A DNA stretch of 64,000 nucleotides from Hypericibacter terrae (GCF_008728855.1 NZ_CP042906.1:3038001-3102000), one strand, 5' to 3'; shown: positions 1 to 8,994, counted from the stretch's first letter. Notes: generated from the sequence alone by a model not told the origin. A program made the numbers and translations.

Positions 1-262
1 TGCGCTGGCCCGTCTTCGGATCGAGACGATGAAGGCCGCTATCGTCGACGACGATCCAGCGGCCCTGACGATCGAACACCATTCCCCCCAGCCCCGTCGG
101 CAGACTGGCCTTCAGCGTCTCGTTGCGCCCGCTGGCGGGATCGAAACGAAAGATCGAGGGCGCGCGCAGATCCAGCCAGTAAAGCCTCCGTTCCGCCTCG
201 CGCCAGAGCGGGCCTTCGCCCAGCACCGACCGAAAATCCAGAGCCCGCTCGACATGTTCCAC
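1..262 (-). CDS. SMP-30/gluconolactonase/LRE family protein (partial, N-terminus only)
   Basis: The reading frame runs off the left edge of the window, so only about 87 N-terminal residues are visible. It begins at a GTG preceded by a GGGGGAGG-like ribosome binding site. The visible protein reads 'LGEGPLWREAERRLYWLDL' followed by 'FRFDPASG' and 'LPTGLGGMVFDRQGRW', which is the first blade region of the SMP-30/gluconolactonase/luciferin-regenerating-enzyme beta-propeller; the Glu in 'LGEGP' is the usual first metal ligand. Family members hydrolyse sugar lactones in the cytoplasm. The substrate cannot be told from this fragment. Confidence 0.82.
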   Translation of the reverse strand, partial: MEHVERALDFRSVLGEGPLWREAERRLYWLDLRAPSIFRFDPASGRNETLKASLPTGLGGMVFDRQGRWIVVDDSGLHRLDPKTGQR

Positions 263-423
263 GGCGCTGCCTCCCCCTGTCGGCCGCACGGCCAAGCCGC
301 CGGCTCTTTTTTCATCGTCGGCCGGAATTAGGCGGCGCGCTTGGTTGCAACGTCAAGCCGCTATAGAATTGCCATCGGGTGGTGTCCGGTTCCGCCAGGG
401 ACCGGGGTTCATGGGGTGCAAGG

Positions 424-981
424 GTGTCGTTCACGCGAGTTTCGGGACTTTCCGGTTCGTTCACAAGAGCCGGATTCCTTCCGGTCATCGGCCTGCTGGG
501 GCTGTTGTTCGGCGCCTCCGCGCAGGCGCAGGACGCAGTCCGCTGCACCGACATTCCCAATCCCGTCGCCAAGACCCGCGATGCCATCATCGCCGCGACG
601 AAGGAGAAGGATTTCGGCGCCTTCTCGCCGCTGATCGATCGCAATGCCTTCGCCGCCTCGGTGGGCGACGACATCGAGCCCATCTCCTATTGGGAAAGCC
701 TGAAGAAGCAGGGCGACGACGTGCGGCCGATCATGGCCGCCCTTCTGAAGATGCCTTGTTCGGTTTATCAGGGCGCCGAGGGTGAGGTCTTCACCTGGCC
801 GACGGCCGCCGACATCCCTTATGAGAAGCTTACCAAGAAGGAGATCGCCGACCTCCAGAAGCTCTATGGCGGCCGGCTCGAGGATCAGTATATCGAGGGC
901 CATGAGGTCGGCTACTACGCCGGCTGGAGGCTCTCGATCAATTCGGACGGGACCTGGTCCGAGTTCGTCGCCGGCGATTAG
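424..981 (+). CDS. Small exported hypothetical protein
   Basis: A 185-residue protein if the GTG at 424 is used (an in-frame GTG at 379 would add 15 residues). Residues about 15-35 form a hydrophobic stretch 'LPVIGLLGLLFGASAQAQ' ending in an AxA signal-peptidase site, so it is probably periplasmic. The mature part has a repeated acidic/basic pattern, one Cys near the start ('AVRCTDIPNP') and one in the middle ('KMPCSVYQGAEGE'), and ends with a beta-rich 'YYAGWRLSINSDGTWSEFVAG' segment suggestive of an SH3-like domain. I do not recognise a named family. It lies 37 bp upstream of the curA-like gene on the same strand and may be cotranscribed with it. Confidence 0.7.
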   Translation: MSFTRVSGLSGSFTRAGFLPVIGLLGLLFGASAQAQDAVRCTDIPNPVAKTRDAIIAATKEKDFGAFSPLIDRNAFAASVGDDIEPISYWESLKKQGDDVRPIMAALLKMPCSVYQGAEGEVFTWPTAADIPYEKLTKKEIADLQKLYGGRLEDQYIEGHEVGYYAGWRLSINSDGTWSEFVAGD

Positions 982-1018
982 CGCCGGCAGCAGCGTCCGC
1001 GGAGGCGGCCCAGCGACC

Positions 1019-2044
1019 ATGTTGAAGAATCGCCAGATCCTGCTCGCCTCCCGTCCCTTCGGCGAACCCACGCCGGAGAACTTCCGTCTGGCGACGACCG
1101 ATATCCCGGATCGCCCGGTACAGGGGCTTTTCCTGAAGACCCTCTGGCTCTCGCTCGATCCCTATATGCGGGGCATCATGGACGAGGGCGACTCCTATAC
1201 GCCCGCGGTCGATGTGGGCGGCGTGATGGATGGCGGGACCGTCAGCCTCGTGCTCTCCTCGCGGGAGCCGGATTTCGCACCCGGCGATTTCGTCGTCGGC
1301 TATACCGGCTGGCAGGAATATGCGCATGCCAGCGGCGAGGGACTGAGGAAGCTCGATCCGAAGGCAGCGCCGATCTCGACGGCGCTGGGTCTGCTCGGAA
1401 TGCCCGGCATGACCGCCTATACGGGGCTGCTCAATATCGGACAGCCGAAGCCGGGCGAGACCCTCGTGGTCGCGGCGGCGTCAGGCGCCGTCGGGTCGGC
1501 CGTCGGCCAGATCGCCAGGCTGAAAGGCTGCCGCGTGGTCGGCATCGCCGGCGGGCCGGAGAAAACGCGATTCGTCGTCGATGAGCTGGGCTTCGATGCC
1601 GGGCTCGATCACCGGGCCGCCGACTTTCCCGCCCGCCTCGAGGCGGCCTGCCCGAAGGGCATCGACATCTATTTCGAGAATGTCGGCGGCCATGTCTGGG
1701 ATGCGGTCTATCCCCTGCTGAACAATTTCACGCGCATCCCCGTCTGCGGCCAGATCGCCAATTACTCCGACACCGGCCTGCCGCCGGGACCCGACCGAAC
1801 GCTGGCCTTGATCGGCACCATCCTGGTGAAGCGCTGGCGCATGCAGGGGTTCATCGTCACCGACTTCGCCGATCAGACCGACGAGTTCCTGCGCGAGGTC
1901 GGCGGCTGGCTGCGACAGGGCAAGCTGAAATACAAGGAAGACGTGGTGGTCGGCCTCGAGAACGCGCCGGCCGCCTTCATCGGCCAGCTCAAGGGCCGCA
2001 ATTTCGGCAAGCTCCTGATCAAGGTCGCCGACGCGCCGGTCTGA
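1019..2044 (+). CDS. curA: NADP-dependent oxidoreductase, CurA/leukotriene B4 12-hydroxydehydrogenase type
   Basis: A 341-residue medium-chain dehydrogenase/reductase without zinc ligands. The N-terminus has the typical 'NRQILLASRPFGEPTPENF' opening of the CurA/PTGR family, then the 'SLDPYMRG' motif, and the nucleotide-binding Rossmann element 'VVAAASGAVGSAVGQIA' near residues 150-166, followed by 'YFENVGG' and 'GQIANY'. Members reduce the carbon-carbon double bond of alpha,beta-unsaturated ketones with NADPH in the cytoplasm. The ATG at 1019 follows a GGAGG and fits the family start; upstream in-frame sequence reads through the preceding gene and is not plausible. Substrate (curcumin-like enones or other) is inferred from family only. 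Confidence 0.9.
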   Translation: MLKNRQILLASRPFGEPTPENFRLATTDIPDRPVQGLFLKTLWLSLDPYMRGIMDEGDSYTPAVDVGGVMDGGTVSLVLSSREPDFAPGDFVVGYTGWQEYAHASGEGLRKLDPKAAPISTALGLLGMPGMTAYTGLLNIGQPKPGETLVVAAASGAVGSAVGQIARLKGCRVVGIAGGPEKTRFVVDELGFDAGLDHRAADFPARLEAACPKGIDIYFENVGGHVWDAVYPLLNNFTRIPVCGQIANYSDTGLPPGPDRTLALIGTILVKRWRMQGFIVTDFADQTDEFLREVGGWLRQGKLKYKEDVVVGLENAPAAFIGQLKGRNFGKLLIKVADAPV

Positions 2045-2487
2045 CATCGGGCTGGCATCGACAAGGTCGCCTGGCGGCGCCAAGGGTCGGTCTAACAAGC
2101 CCGGCCACTCCCCAACAATGCCGGCTTCGTGACATGGCTGCTGCAAATTCGGGCGGGCTGCTCCATTCCGCGCCACACCCATGGGGCACCAGTGACGTTG
2201 GTTCTTGCCGGCGGCTTCTCGACGAGGTCGACCATTTCCTGGTGGGCGATTTCGCCATGACCGATGGCGCGGTCACTCATCGCCCGGTTGCGGACCCCGG
2301 CGAGAATTGGCTTTGCCTCACCCTGCGCAACGCGCGGTTCCGGTTCGCCGGTGCCGGTTGGTTCGCTCTCGATCTTCTGTTCTGCAACAGAACTGTCCTA
2401 CGACACTCGGAAACCATCGATTCTTTGTTTGACCGCGATTCAACAATACGAGATCTCCCACTGCGGTCGCGACTTGCGACGAAAGTC

Positions 2488-2505
2488 GTAGGTATTTTCC
2501 CCTAC
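2488..2505. promoter_or_regulatory. Inverted repeat GTAGG-N8-CCTAC
   Basis: The 18 bases read GTAGGTATTTTCCCCTAC, with 5-bp arms around an AT-rich centre. It sits about 250 bases upstream of rpoH, at the GC-to-AT transition. It could be a binding site for a dimeric regulator; no further evidence. Confidence 0.3.
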
Positions 2506-2642
2506 AGAGATCGCCAGAATCTTGCCCGAAAAAAATCACGGGGCGGAATTGCATGAGTATCGGTTATTCGGATGGTGTGAAACTTGGCTTTTGCTCTTCG
2601 ATCATATTCGTGTGAACCTGACATTGTGATGTGAGGTTTTAC

Positions 2643-2656
2643 CAAGTTCTAACTTG
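2643..2656. promoter_or_regulatory. Palindrome CAAGTT-CT-AACTTG upstream of rpoH
   Basis: Perfect 6-bp arms around a 2-base spacer, centred about 106 bases before the rpoH start codon, with a third AACTTG half-site at 2581-2586. This is a plausible operator for a stress regulator controlling the sigma-factor gene. A related palindrome, AAGTTC-TC-GAACTT, occurs at 42721-42734 upstream of the amyloid operon. Confidence 0.4.
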
Positions 2657-2755
2657 CCAGGATCGGTTGTCCCTGCTGCATTGATCCAACGGCATTCGAT
2701 CGTCGTATTCCCATCAAGCGGACTGTGGGGGCCGCGAGATACGAAGGAGACGACC

Positions 2756-3619
2756 ATGGGCAGCGTCGCCAGCTACAGTACCGACCGGCTGGATCGGAAC
2801 CTCCTTCGTTATGCGATGAGGCTTCCTACCCTTTCCGTCGAGGAAGAGACGGGGTTGACGCGCGCCTGGTCGACCGAGCGCGACGAGGCCGCCCTCCAGA
2901 AGCTGGTCAGCGCTCATCTCCGCATGGTGATCTCGCAGGCGACCCGATACCGGTCCTACGGCCTCGCGCTGTCCGACCTGGTGCAGGAAGGCACCGTCGG
3001 CCTGATGCAGGCGGCTGAGCGGTTCGATCCGGAACGTCAGGTCCGATTTTCAACCTATGCGATCTGGTGGATCCGGGCAGCCATACAGGATTATGTGCTG
3101 CGCAACTGGTCGGTCGTCCGGGTCGGGACGACCCATGCGGAGAAGCGGCTGTTCTTCAATCTGCGGCGTTTGCGGGCCAAGATCGCGCAATCGGGCGTCG
3201 GCACCCTCAATCCCGAGCAAGCCGCCATCCTGGCGCGGGAACTGAACGTCTCGCTCGATGTGATCGAGAACATCGACTCCCGACTCTCGGCGCGGGATTG
3301 CTCGGTCAACGAGCCTTTCGGCGAGAGCGGCGATGGCGAATGGCAGGACATGCTGGCCGACGAACGCGCCACACCCGAAGAACAGGTGACCGCCGATCTC
3401 GACTCCCAGACCCGCTCGCGCTGGCTGGCCGCTGCGATGAGCGAGTTGCCGGATCGCGAGCAGATCATCATTCGCAAGCGTCATCTGGCGGAGAACGGCG
3501 CCACGCTCGAGGACCTGAGCCACGAGCTGGGTGTCAGCAAGGAACGGGTTCGCCAACTCGAGAAGCGCGCGCTGGGCAAACTGCAGGCGATCCTGGTGGA
3601 TCGCGAGACCGTCGCCTGA
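2756..3619 (+). CDS. rpoH: RNA polymerase heat-shock sigma factor RpoH (sigma-32)
   Basis: A 287-residue group 3 sigma-70 family protein, the normal RpoH length. Region 2.1-2.4 is seen as 'VSAHLRMVISQATRYRSYGL', 'DLVQEGTVGLMQAAERFDP' and 'FSTYAIWWIRAAIQDYVLR'; it is followed by 'EKRLFFNLRRLRAKI', the RpoH box that separates RpoH from other sigma factors. Region 4.2 is the C-terminal helix-turn-helix 'TLEDLSHELGVSKERVRQLE'. The ATG at 2756 has a GAAGGAGA ribosome binding site; the frame extends upstream to 2654 but without a better start. It directs core polymerase to heat-shock and stress promoters. Alphaproteobacteria often carry two or more rpoH copies, so this may be either paralogue. It stands alone, convergent with the next gene. 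Confidence 0.93.
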   Translation: MGSVASYSTDRLDRNLLRYAMRLPTLSVEEETGLTRAWSTERDEAALQKLVSAHLRMVISQATRYRSYGLALSDLVQEGTVGLMQAAERFDPERQVRFSTYAIWWIRAAIQDYVLRNWSVVRVGTTHAEKRLFFNLRRLRAKIAQSGVGTLNPEQAAILARELNVSLDVIENIDSRLSARDCSVNEPFGESGDGEWQDMLADERATPEEQVTADLDSQTRSRWLAAAMSELPDREQIIIRKRHLAENGATLEDLSHELGVSKERVRQLEKRALGKLQAILVDRETVA

Positions 3620-3654
3620 TCCGCCGCAACGCCGGCTTGGCTCGCGGCCGCCGC

Positions 3655-4752
3655 CTAGAGTTCCAATTCTTTCAAATACCGCTTCAGCGCCTGCGCGACC
3701 CGCTGGCCGCGATCGCGGAACAGTTCCAGATGGCCGTCGCCCACGGCATAGAGGCGGATGGATCGGGCCAAAATGGTCCGCCAGGGGTTGCTTGGTTCCC
3801 TGAGGCGCTTCACCCGGGGGGCACTGCAGATGAACGCCACTTTCCCCGCCCAGGGCGCCGGCCGGTAACGGTTGAGAATGAGCCGCATGCGTTCCGCACG
3901 ATCGACAGCCCGTTCGACGGCATCGTCGCCGCGGCCGACGATCGTGGGATCGGCATGTTGCTCCGCCGCACTGGTAATCAGCAGCCTGGCCTCGTCGCGG
4001 AAAGCCAACGGACTGCCATAGGCGCCCTCCGGCGCATTCGTCGGGCCGCCAACATCGCCCTGTAGCAGGACCGGCGGATCGATTCCGATCACCGCCTCCG
4101 GGGGCTCGTCCAACTCGGTCAATTGCCGCGCCATCTCCCAGGCGATCAAGGTGCCGGCACAATAGCCCGCCAGAATCAATCGAGATCCGGGTCGCGCCGC
4201 ACGGACAGCCGCCACATAGTCGGCAGCGATTTCCGCGACGGTCTCGGCCTCGCCACCGGGGCGCGGGCCGGTGCGGCCCTGCAAGCCGAAGAGCGGGCGC
4301 CCCTCGTCCAGCTGCCCTCGCAGATGACGCGTGAACAGCACCTGGCCGTGCAGTCCGTGAACGAAGAAGATCGGCGTCCGATCTCCGCCAGGCTCGATCG
4401 GAATCAGGAGGGGCGGTTCCGTTTTCCCAATAGCGGCCAGAACCCGGTCGGTCAGTTGGGCGATGGTCGGCGCTTCCAGCAGCATCGAGATCGGCAGCTT
4501 GACGCCGAACGCGAGCTCGATCTCCGCCATCAGGGCAGTCGCCGCCAGGGAGTCGCCGCCCTGCTCGAAGAAATCGTCGCGGGCGCCCACCTCGTCCAGA
4601 TCGAGGATGGCCTTCCATATCCCCAGAAGCCGTCGGGCCACGGCCGCCCTCGGCCTGACCAGGACCCGCGCCGGAAGCGGCGACCCCGGCAAGGCCGACG
4701 GCGCCGGCACATCCTCCGGCCGGCCGGAATTTGAGCGTGGATCGCGTGCCAT
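3655..4752 (-). CDS. Carrier protein-thioesterase didomain protein (NRPS-like T-TE)
   Basis: A 365-residue two-domain protein. Residues about 38-110 are a phosphopantetheine carrier domain with 'DDFFEQGGDSLAATAL'; Ser68 would carry the arm. Residues about 125-365 are an alpha/beta-hydrolase type I thioesterase: 'PIFFVHGLHGQ', the nucleophile elbow 'LAGYCAGTLIAWEMA' and a C-terminal 'VGDGHLELF' histidine. The nucleophile is Cys198 rather than Ser, a variant known in some NRPS thioesterases. The ATG at 4752 is chosen because the longer frame would run into the divergent gene. It faces away from the adenylating enzyme at 4823, only 70 bp separating the starts, so the two probably act together: one activates an acid, this protein tethers and releases it. 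The product is unknown. Confidence 0.87.
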   Translation of the reverse strand: MARDPRSNSGRPEDVPAPSALPGSPLPARVLVRPRAAVARRLLGIWKAILDLDEVGARDDFFEQGGDSLAATALMAEIELAFGVKLPISMLLEAPTIAQLTDRVLAAIGKTEPPLLIPIEPGGDRTPIFFVHGLHGQVLFTRHLRGQLDEGRPLFGLQGRTGPRPGGEAETVAEIAADYVAAVRAARPGSRLILAGYCAGTLIAWEMARQLTELDEPPEAVIGIDPPVLLQGDVGGPTNAPEGAYGSPLAFRDEARLLITSAAEQHADPTIVGRGDDAVERAVDRAERMRLILNRYRPAPWAGKVAFICSAPRVKRLREPSNPWRTILARSIRLYAVGDGHLELFRDRGQRVAQALKRYLKELEL

Positions 4753-4822
4753 GGCTGGGCGAATATAGCGGTGGACCTTCCTGCCAACAACCGGAGCCCC
4801 CGGCCTATCTCGTGACCATCCC

Positions 4823-6295
4823 ATGAATCTAGCGCAGTTGATCACGCTTCATGGCCGCTACCGGGCCCATCACCCGGCAATCGTCGAGCGGGACCGCAGC
4901 TTCACCTTCCGCCAGTTGGATCGTTGTGTCGCCGGCCATGCCGTCGCTTTGATGCGCCAGGGCGTCGGCCGCGGCGACGTTGTCGGTGTGTGCCTGCAGG
5001 ATCACGCCGAGTTCCTCGCCAGTCTTCTTGCGATCCTGCGGATCGGCGGGATCTTCCTGCCGATGGATTGGCGGTGGACCGAGGCGGAGCAGCGGCGCAC
5101 GGCCGAGGTCTTCCGGCCCAAGCTCATCCTGGCCGAACCCGGGCGCACCATGGCGCCCGGCCTTCCTGTCGTCCGTATCGACAACGCCTGGCGCGAGGCC
5201 GCAACCGCCAGCGAGGTTGCCGTGGAAGCGGTGCCCGGTGGCGAGGCGCCCGCCATCCTGGCCCTCTCCTCGGGCACGACGGGCCAGCCCAAGGGTTACA
5301 ACCTGACCCATGCCCGCTATCTGGCGATGTGCCAGAACTACTGGGAAGCCGGCATCTCGCAGAACGACCGCTATCTCTCGGTGCTGCCGATTGCCTTCGC
5401 CTCGGGCCGCGGCATGGCCCTGGCCACGCTTTTCATGGGCGCCACCGTTATCCTGTTCCCGACGCTCGCGGCCGCCGAGGAAATTGTTGCCGGCGTCGCC
5501 GAGCATGAGGCAACCACCATGTGCCTCGTGCCGAGCCTGAGCCGCGCCCTCCTGCGGCTGCCCGCAACCGCCGGCCAGCCGCTCCTGTCCTCGATCCGGC
5601 TGCTGGTCTCGATCGGCGCCGGCCTGTTCCCGGAAGAAGCCCGGGCGATCCGGGAGCGCCTCACGCCCCATCTGGTGGATCTCTATGGGAGCTCGGGTGG
5701 CGGCATCACCACGGTGCTGCGCGGCGAAGACATGGATCACAAAGCCGGCTCCGTCGGGCGCCCGCTGAACGGCGTCGAGGTCGACATCGTCGACGACCTG
5801 AACCAGCCGCTGCCGCCGAGGATCACCGGGCGGCTGCGCTGCCGGGCCCCCTGCATGGCCGCCGGCTTCTATCGCTCCGAAGGGGGAGGCGACGAGGCCT
5901 TTCTCGATGGCTGGTATTATCCTGGCGACTATGCCTATCTCGACGAAGATGGCTATGTCTTCCTGCAGGGCCGCACCAGCGAGATCATCATCCGCGGCGG
6001 CATCAACGTCTTTGCGCCCGAGGTCGAGCGGGCGATTGCCTCCTATCCCGGCGTGGCCGAGGTCGCGGTCCTGGGCTATCCGGTTCCCGATCTCGGCGAG
6101 GAGATCGCGGCCTTCGTCATGGCCCGGCCCGGCGTCGTCGAACGTGACCTGGTGCGCCACCTGCGAACCGAGCTGGCGCCCTACAAGATACCCCGCCGGT
6201 TCCATTTCGTGGACGAGCTGCCGCGCAGCAGCACCGGCAAGATCCTGAAATCGAAGCTCGCCGAGAGCCTCGCCCCATCGCCTGGCGCGACCTAG
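4823..6295 (+). CDS. Stand-alone AMP-forming acyl/aminoacyl adenylating enzyme
   Basis: A 490-residue ANL-superfamily enzyme. Visible core motifs in order: P-loop 'LSSGTTGQPKG' (about residue 150), 'LYGSSGGGITTV' (about 290), 'GWYYPGDYAYLDEDGYVFLQGR' region (only short part needed: 'YYPGDYAYLDEDGY'), 'IIRGGINVFAPEVE' hinge, and the C-terminal catalytic lysine in 'RSSTGKILKSKL'. It activates a carboxylic acid as an acyl-adenylate and transfers it to CoA or a carrier arm. Divergently paired with the carrier-thioesterase gene, which makes transfer to that carrier the likeliest role; an independent acyl-CoA ligase is the alternative. No strong ribosome binding site precedes the ATG at 4823. It ends 13 bp from the convergent kinase gene. 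Confidence 0.88.
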   Translation: MNLAQLITLHGRYRAHHPAIVERDRSFTFRQLDRCVAGHAVALMRQGVGRGDVVGVCLQDHAEFLASLLAILRIGGIFLPMDWRWTEAEQRRTAEVFRPKLILAEPGRTMAPGLPVVRIDNAWREAATASEVAVEAVPGGEAPAILALSSGTTGQPKGYNLTHARYLAMCQNYWEAGISQNDRYLSVLPIAFASGRGMALATLFMGATVILFPTLAAAEEIVAGVAEHEATTMCLVPSLSRALLRLPATAGQPLLSSIRLLVSIGAGLFPEEARAIRERLTPHLVDLYGSSGGGITTVLRGEDMDHKAGSVGRPLNGVEVDIVDDLNQPLPPRITGRLRCRAPCMAAGFYRSEGGGDEAFLDGWYYPGDYAYLDEDGYVFLQGRTSEIIIRGGINVFAPEVERAIASYPGVAEVAVLGYPVPDLGEEIAAFVMARPGVVERDLVRHLRTELAPYKIPRRFHFVDELPRSSTGKILKSKLAESLAPSPGAT

Positions 6296-6308
6296 CCGCG
6301 CGGTTCGT

Positions 6309-7730
6309 CTAGGCAGACGCACCCAGACGCCAACCCTTGGCACGGGAGACGGCCTCGGCGAAACGCGCCCGCCAAGCGGCACCGTCGTTCGCTGGCTCGA
6401 TTATGCGCTCGCCCGCGCGCGGCACCGTCAACTGCCGACCGGTGGCGGCCGCTGCCAGCCCGGCGCAGCCGAACGCCGTCAGCTCGTCGAACGCCCGGAC
6501 GACCAGAGAGCGGCCCAGGCAGGATGCCAGGAACCGAACGAAATAGTCGCTGCGGACCAGCCCGCCATCGACCGAGACCGGCGATCCGATCGGCAGGGCG
6601 GCGCCCATGGCCTCGATGACCTCGGCCGTGCGCAGTGCGATCCCCTCCAGAAGGGCCTGCAGCAGGTCCCGGGCATCGGTCTCGAGCCCCATGCCGATCC
6701 ACAAGCCGGCGGCACTGCGGTCCCAATGCGGACAGGCGAGCCCCGACAGGGCCGGCACGAAGGCGAGCGAACGCTCGATGGCCGGCGGCCGCTCGAAGCG
6801 GTCGAGCGCTGCCAGGTCCGGCGCCAGGCCCAGACGCAGCGCCCAATCGACCGCAGAGCCGGCGTTATAGACACCGCCATCGACGGCATAGCTGCGCTCG
6901 CGCCCGATCTGCCAGGCAACCGTCGGCAGCAGTCCGCGCTCGGGCAGCCGCACGATGTGTGCGCCGGTCACGCCCAGGGCGAAGGCGCCGGTGCCGAAGG
7001 TGATCTTGACGTCGCCCGCCGCGCGGCAGCCATGGCCGTAGAGCGCCGCCTGCTGATCGACCATCGAGGCCGCCACCGGGACACCGTCGATCTCGCCGAA
7101 GGACCCGACTGTCGGGCGGATCTGGGGCAGGCATTCGCCCGGCACGCCGAACAGCCGGCAGAGCTCCGGGTCCCAGTCGCCGGTCTCGAGATTCATCAGC
7201 GAGGTCCGGCTCGCCGTGGTGACGTCGGTGGCGCAATGTCCCGTCAGGCGATCGAGGAAGAAGGCGTCGGTCGTGCCCAGCCGCAGCCGCCCTCCCCGCG
7301 CCAGGTCGCGGGTGCCCTCGGTGTGATCGAGCAGCCAGCGCAGCTTGGTCGCGGAAAAATAGGGGTCGAGCGGCAGGCCCGCCCGCGTCAGCGTGAGCGC
7401 TTCGGCGCCCTCGGCCTTCAGGCGCTCCACCTGATCGCTGGTGCGCGCGTCCTGCCAGACGATCACGGGCGAGATCGGGCGTTTGGTCTGCGCATCCCAG
7501 GCGAGGCAGCTTTCGCCCTGGTTGTCGATGCCGATGACGTCGGCCTTGCCAGCCGCGGCCAGGCAGCGGCGGATATTGGCGACCAGTTCCTCGCCATCAT
7601 GCTCCACCAGGCCCGCGCCCGGGTGACGCTGCTCGTGGCGCTCGCTATGAGCCACGCGGCAGCTGCCGTCCGCCTCCACCGCGAGGGCGCGCGTCGAGGT
7701 GGTTCCCTGGTCGATCGCGACGATGCGCAT
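6309..7730 (-). CDS. FGGY-family carbohydrate kinase, glycerol-kinase-like
   Basis: A 473-residue sugar/polyol kinase of the ASKHA fold. The N-terminus 'IVAIDQGTTSTRALAV' is the phosphate-1 motif; 'IGIDNQGESCLAWD' and 'VIVWQDART' are typical of glycerol and related kinases; the C-terminal half has 'ITFGTGAFALGVTG' (phosphate-2), 'YAVDGGVYNAGSAVDW' and 'VSVDGGLVRSDYFVRF' (adenosine motif). It phosphorylates a polyol or sugar with ATP in the cytoplasm. It is the last gene of a LysR-led operon with a GlpA-like dehydrogenase, so glycerol or a related polyol is the natural substrate guess. Only 25 bp separate it from the upstream gene. Confidence 0.9.
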   Translation of the reverse strand: MRIVAIDQGTTSTRALAVEADGSCRVAHSERHEQRHPGAGLVEHDGEELVANIRRCLAAAGKADVIGIDNQGESCLAWDAQTKRPISPVIVWQDARTSDQVERLKAEGAEALTLTRAGLPLDPYFSATKLRWLLDHTEGTRDLARGGRLRLGTTDAFFLDRLTGHCATDVTTASRTSLMNLETGDWDPELCRLFGVPGECLPQIRPTVGSFGEIDGVPVAASMVDQQAALYGHGCRAAGDVKITFGTGAFALGVTGAHIVRLPERGLLPTVAWQIGRERSYAVDGGVYNAGSAVDWALRLGLAPDLAALDRFERPPAIERSLAFVPALSGLACPHWDRSAAGLWIGMGLETDARDLLQALLEGIALRTAEVIEAMGAALPIGSPVSVDGGLVRSDYFVRFLASCLGRSLVVRAFDELTAFGCAGLAAAATGRQLTVPRAGERIIEPANDGAAWRARFAEAVSRAKGWRLGASA

Positions 7731-7755
7731 GGCGCGTGGCGCTCCTCTCCCGGTT

Positions 7756-8994
7756 TCAGGGCGTGAATCCGACCTGCAGGCGGTCCACGCCGGGCGGAAT
7801 GGAAAGTGCCTGCAACGGAATCAGGATTCGGCGTTCCGGTCTCGTCGCGAGGCGGCGCTCCCAGAGCCTTTGCCCGCCGGCGTCGATCGTCAAGCGGCCC
7901 GACAGATCGCGATCGACACGCAGCTGAAGCATGGCCGAGGGGTCGGTCAGGCCCACCTCGATGGCTTGGGGGACGATCAGCTTGATGCCGGGCCCGCGCT
8001 CGAGCTCGATGCGTCGCGGAGACCGCGGCAAGCGGTCCTGCAGATCGTCGGCGACAAACCCGCCGACGCGGCGTCCCTCGCGATGGCACCAGCCGGCCGT
8101 CTCGACCGCGCGCAGGAGATTGCCGGCGGCGAAATAGGCCGGGTCGGAGCAGCGGCCGAACTGATCGATGACGGGTCCGCCACTGCCGCTGTCCCATCGC
8201 AGAGGGCTCGATCGCACCAGTTCCGCCGCGGGCAGGAACCGGCCGGTGAAGATGACGCCGTCGCAATCGATGGTCGCGGTTTTTCCGCCCGTCTCAACGT
8301 TGACGGCCTCGACCCGTCCGTTGCCTCGAATATCGACGAGCCGGGTGCCCAGATAAAGACGCAGTCCGAAAGCGCGCGCCATCCAGGCGCTGGGCCATCT
8401 GGCCGTCGTGTGCCCGTTCTCCTCGATCATCGCCACCGGCCGCATGCCCGCCGCCCGCGCGGTCAGGATGGCCGAGAAGGAGACGAGCTCGGTGCCGACG
8501 ATGACCGGCCGCCGGAAGGGCCGCAGGCGTTCGAGATAGACGAAGCTCTGCAACGCCCCCGTGGTGAGAACACCCCAGGGGCGATCGCCGCCGACGAGCC
8601 GCGCGCTGCGCGGCGTCTCCCGGACGCCTGTCGCAAGGATGACGCGCTCCGCCGCAAGCTGTTCGAGGCCGGCGGGGCTCGCCAGCTCGACCCCGCCACC
8701 CGGATGGAGCTGCGTGACGCTGCTGCGCGTCCTGATCTCGACACCGGCCGCAAGGGCGGCGTCCCGCAGGCGCCGCGCATAGACGGGGCCCGACAGGACC
8801 CGTCCGAATTCGCGCCAGCCGAATACGGGATGTCCGCAATGTCGGGGGATGCCGCCCGCCTCGGCTTCCCGCTCGATGACGACGACGCGGTCGATGCCCC
8901 GCTGTCGCAAAGCCAATGCTGCGCCCAGGCCCGCCGGGCCGCCCCCGACGATGGCGACGCGGCAGGACGACGAACGGGGTTGCGGATCCATCAT
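7756..8994 (-). CDS. NAD(P)/FAD-dependent oxidoreductase
   Basis: A 412-residue flavoprotein. The N-terminal dinucleotide motif is 'VAIVGGGPAGLGAALAL' (about residues 12-28), with 'VILATGVRETPRSARL' and 'YFAAGNLLRAVETAGWCHREG' marking the second nucleotide-binding region; this layout is that of the FAD/NAD(P) subunits that partner with a DAO-type dehydrogenase (HcnB/OoxA-like). A roughly 80-residue beta-rich C-terminal extension follows. The ATG at 8994 shares one base with the stop of the upstream GlpA-like gene (TGATG), indicating translational coupling. It probably passes electrons from that partner's substrate to NAD or quinone; substrate not determined. Confidence 0.85.
   Translation of the reverse strand: MMDPQPRSSSCRVAIVGGGPAGLGAALALRQRGIDRVVVIEREAEAGGIPRHCGHPVFGWREFGRVLSGPVYARRLRDAALAAGVEIRTRSSVTQLHPGGGVELASPAGLEQLAAERVILATGVRETPRSARLVGGDRPWGVLTTGALQSFVYLERLRPFRRPVIVGTELVSFSAILTARAAGMRPVAMIEENGHTTARWPSAWMARAFGLRLYLGTRLVDIRGNGRVEAVNVETGGKTATIDCDGVIFTGRFLPAAELVRSSPLRWDSGSGGPVIDQFGRCSDPAYFAAGNLLRAVETAGWCHREGRRVGGFVADDLQDRLPRSPRRIELERGPGIKLIVPQAIEVGLTDPSAMLQLRVDRDLSGRLTIDAGGQRLWERRLATRPERRILIPLQALSIPPGVDRLQVGFTP

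Larger units (their letters stand above)
2045..2755. other. Long intergenic region upstream of rpoH, no convincing gene
   Basis: About 710 bases without a gene I can support. The rightmost 200 bases are clearly more AT-rich than the surroundings, as expected of a promoter region. Two short palindromes are listed separately. Open frames here (for example 2134-2556 on the plus strand) have no recognisable motif, no ribosome binding site and codon use unlike the neighbours. Confidence 0.6.

Noticed and set aside
2134-2556. 140-residue plus-strand open frame upstream of rpoH
   Set aside because: No ribosome binding site, no motifs and atypical composition; runs into the AT-rich promoter region.
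3050-4618. 522-residue open frame on the minus strand across rpoH and the carrier-thioesterase gene
   Set aside because: It is a shadow frame, Arg/Gly/Pro-rich with no motifs, overlapping two well-supported genes.
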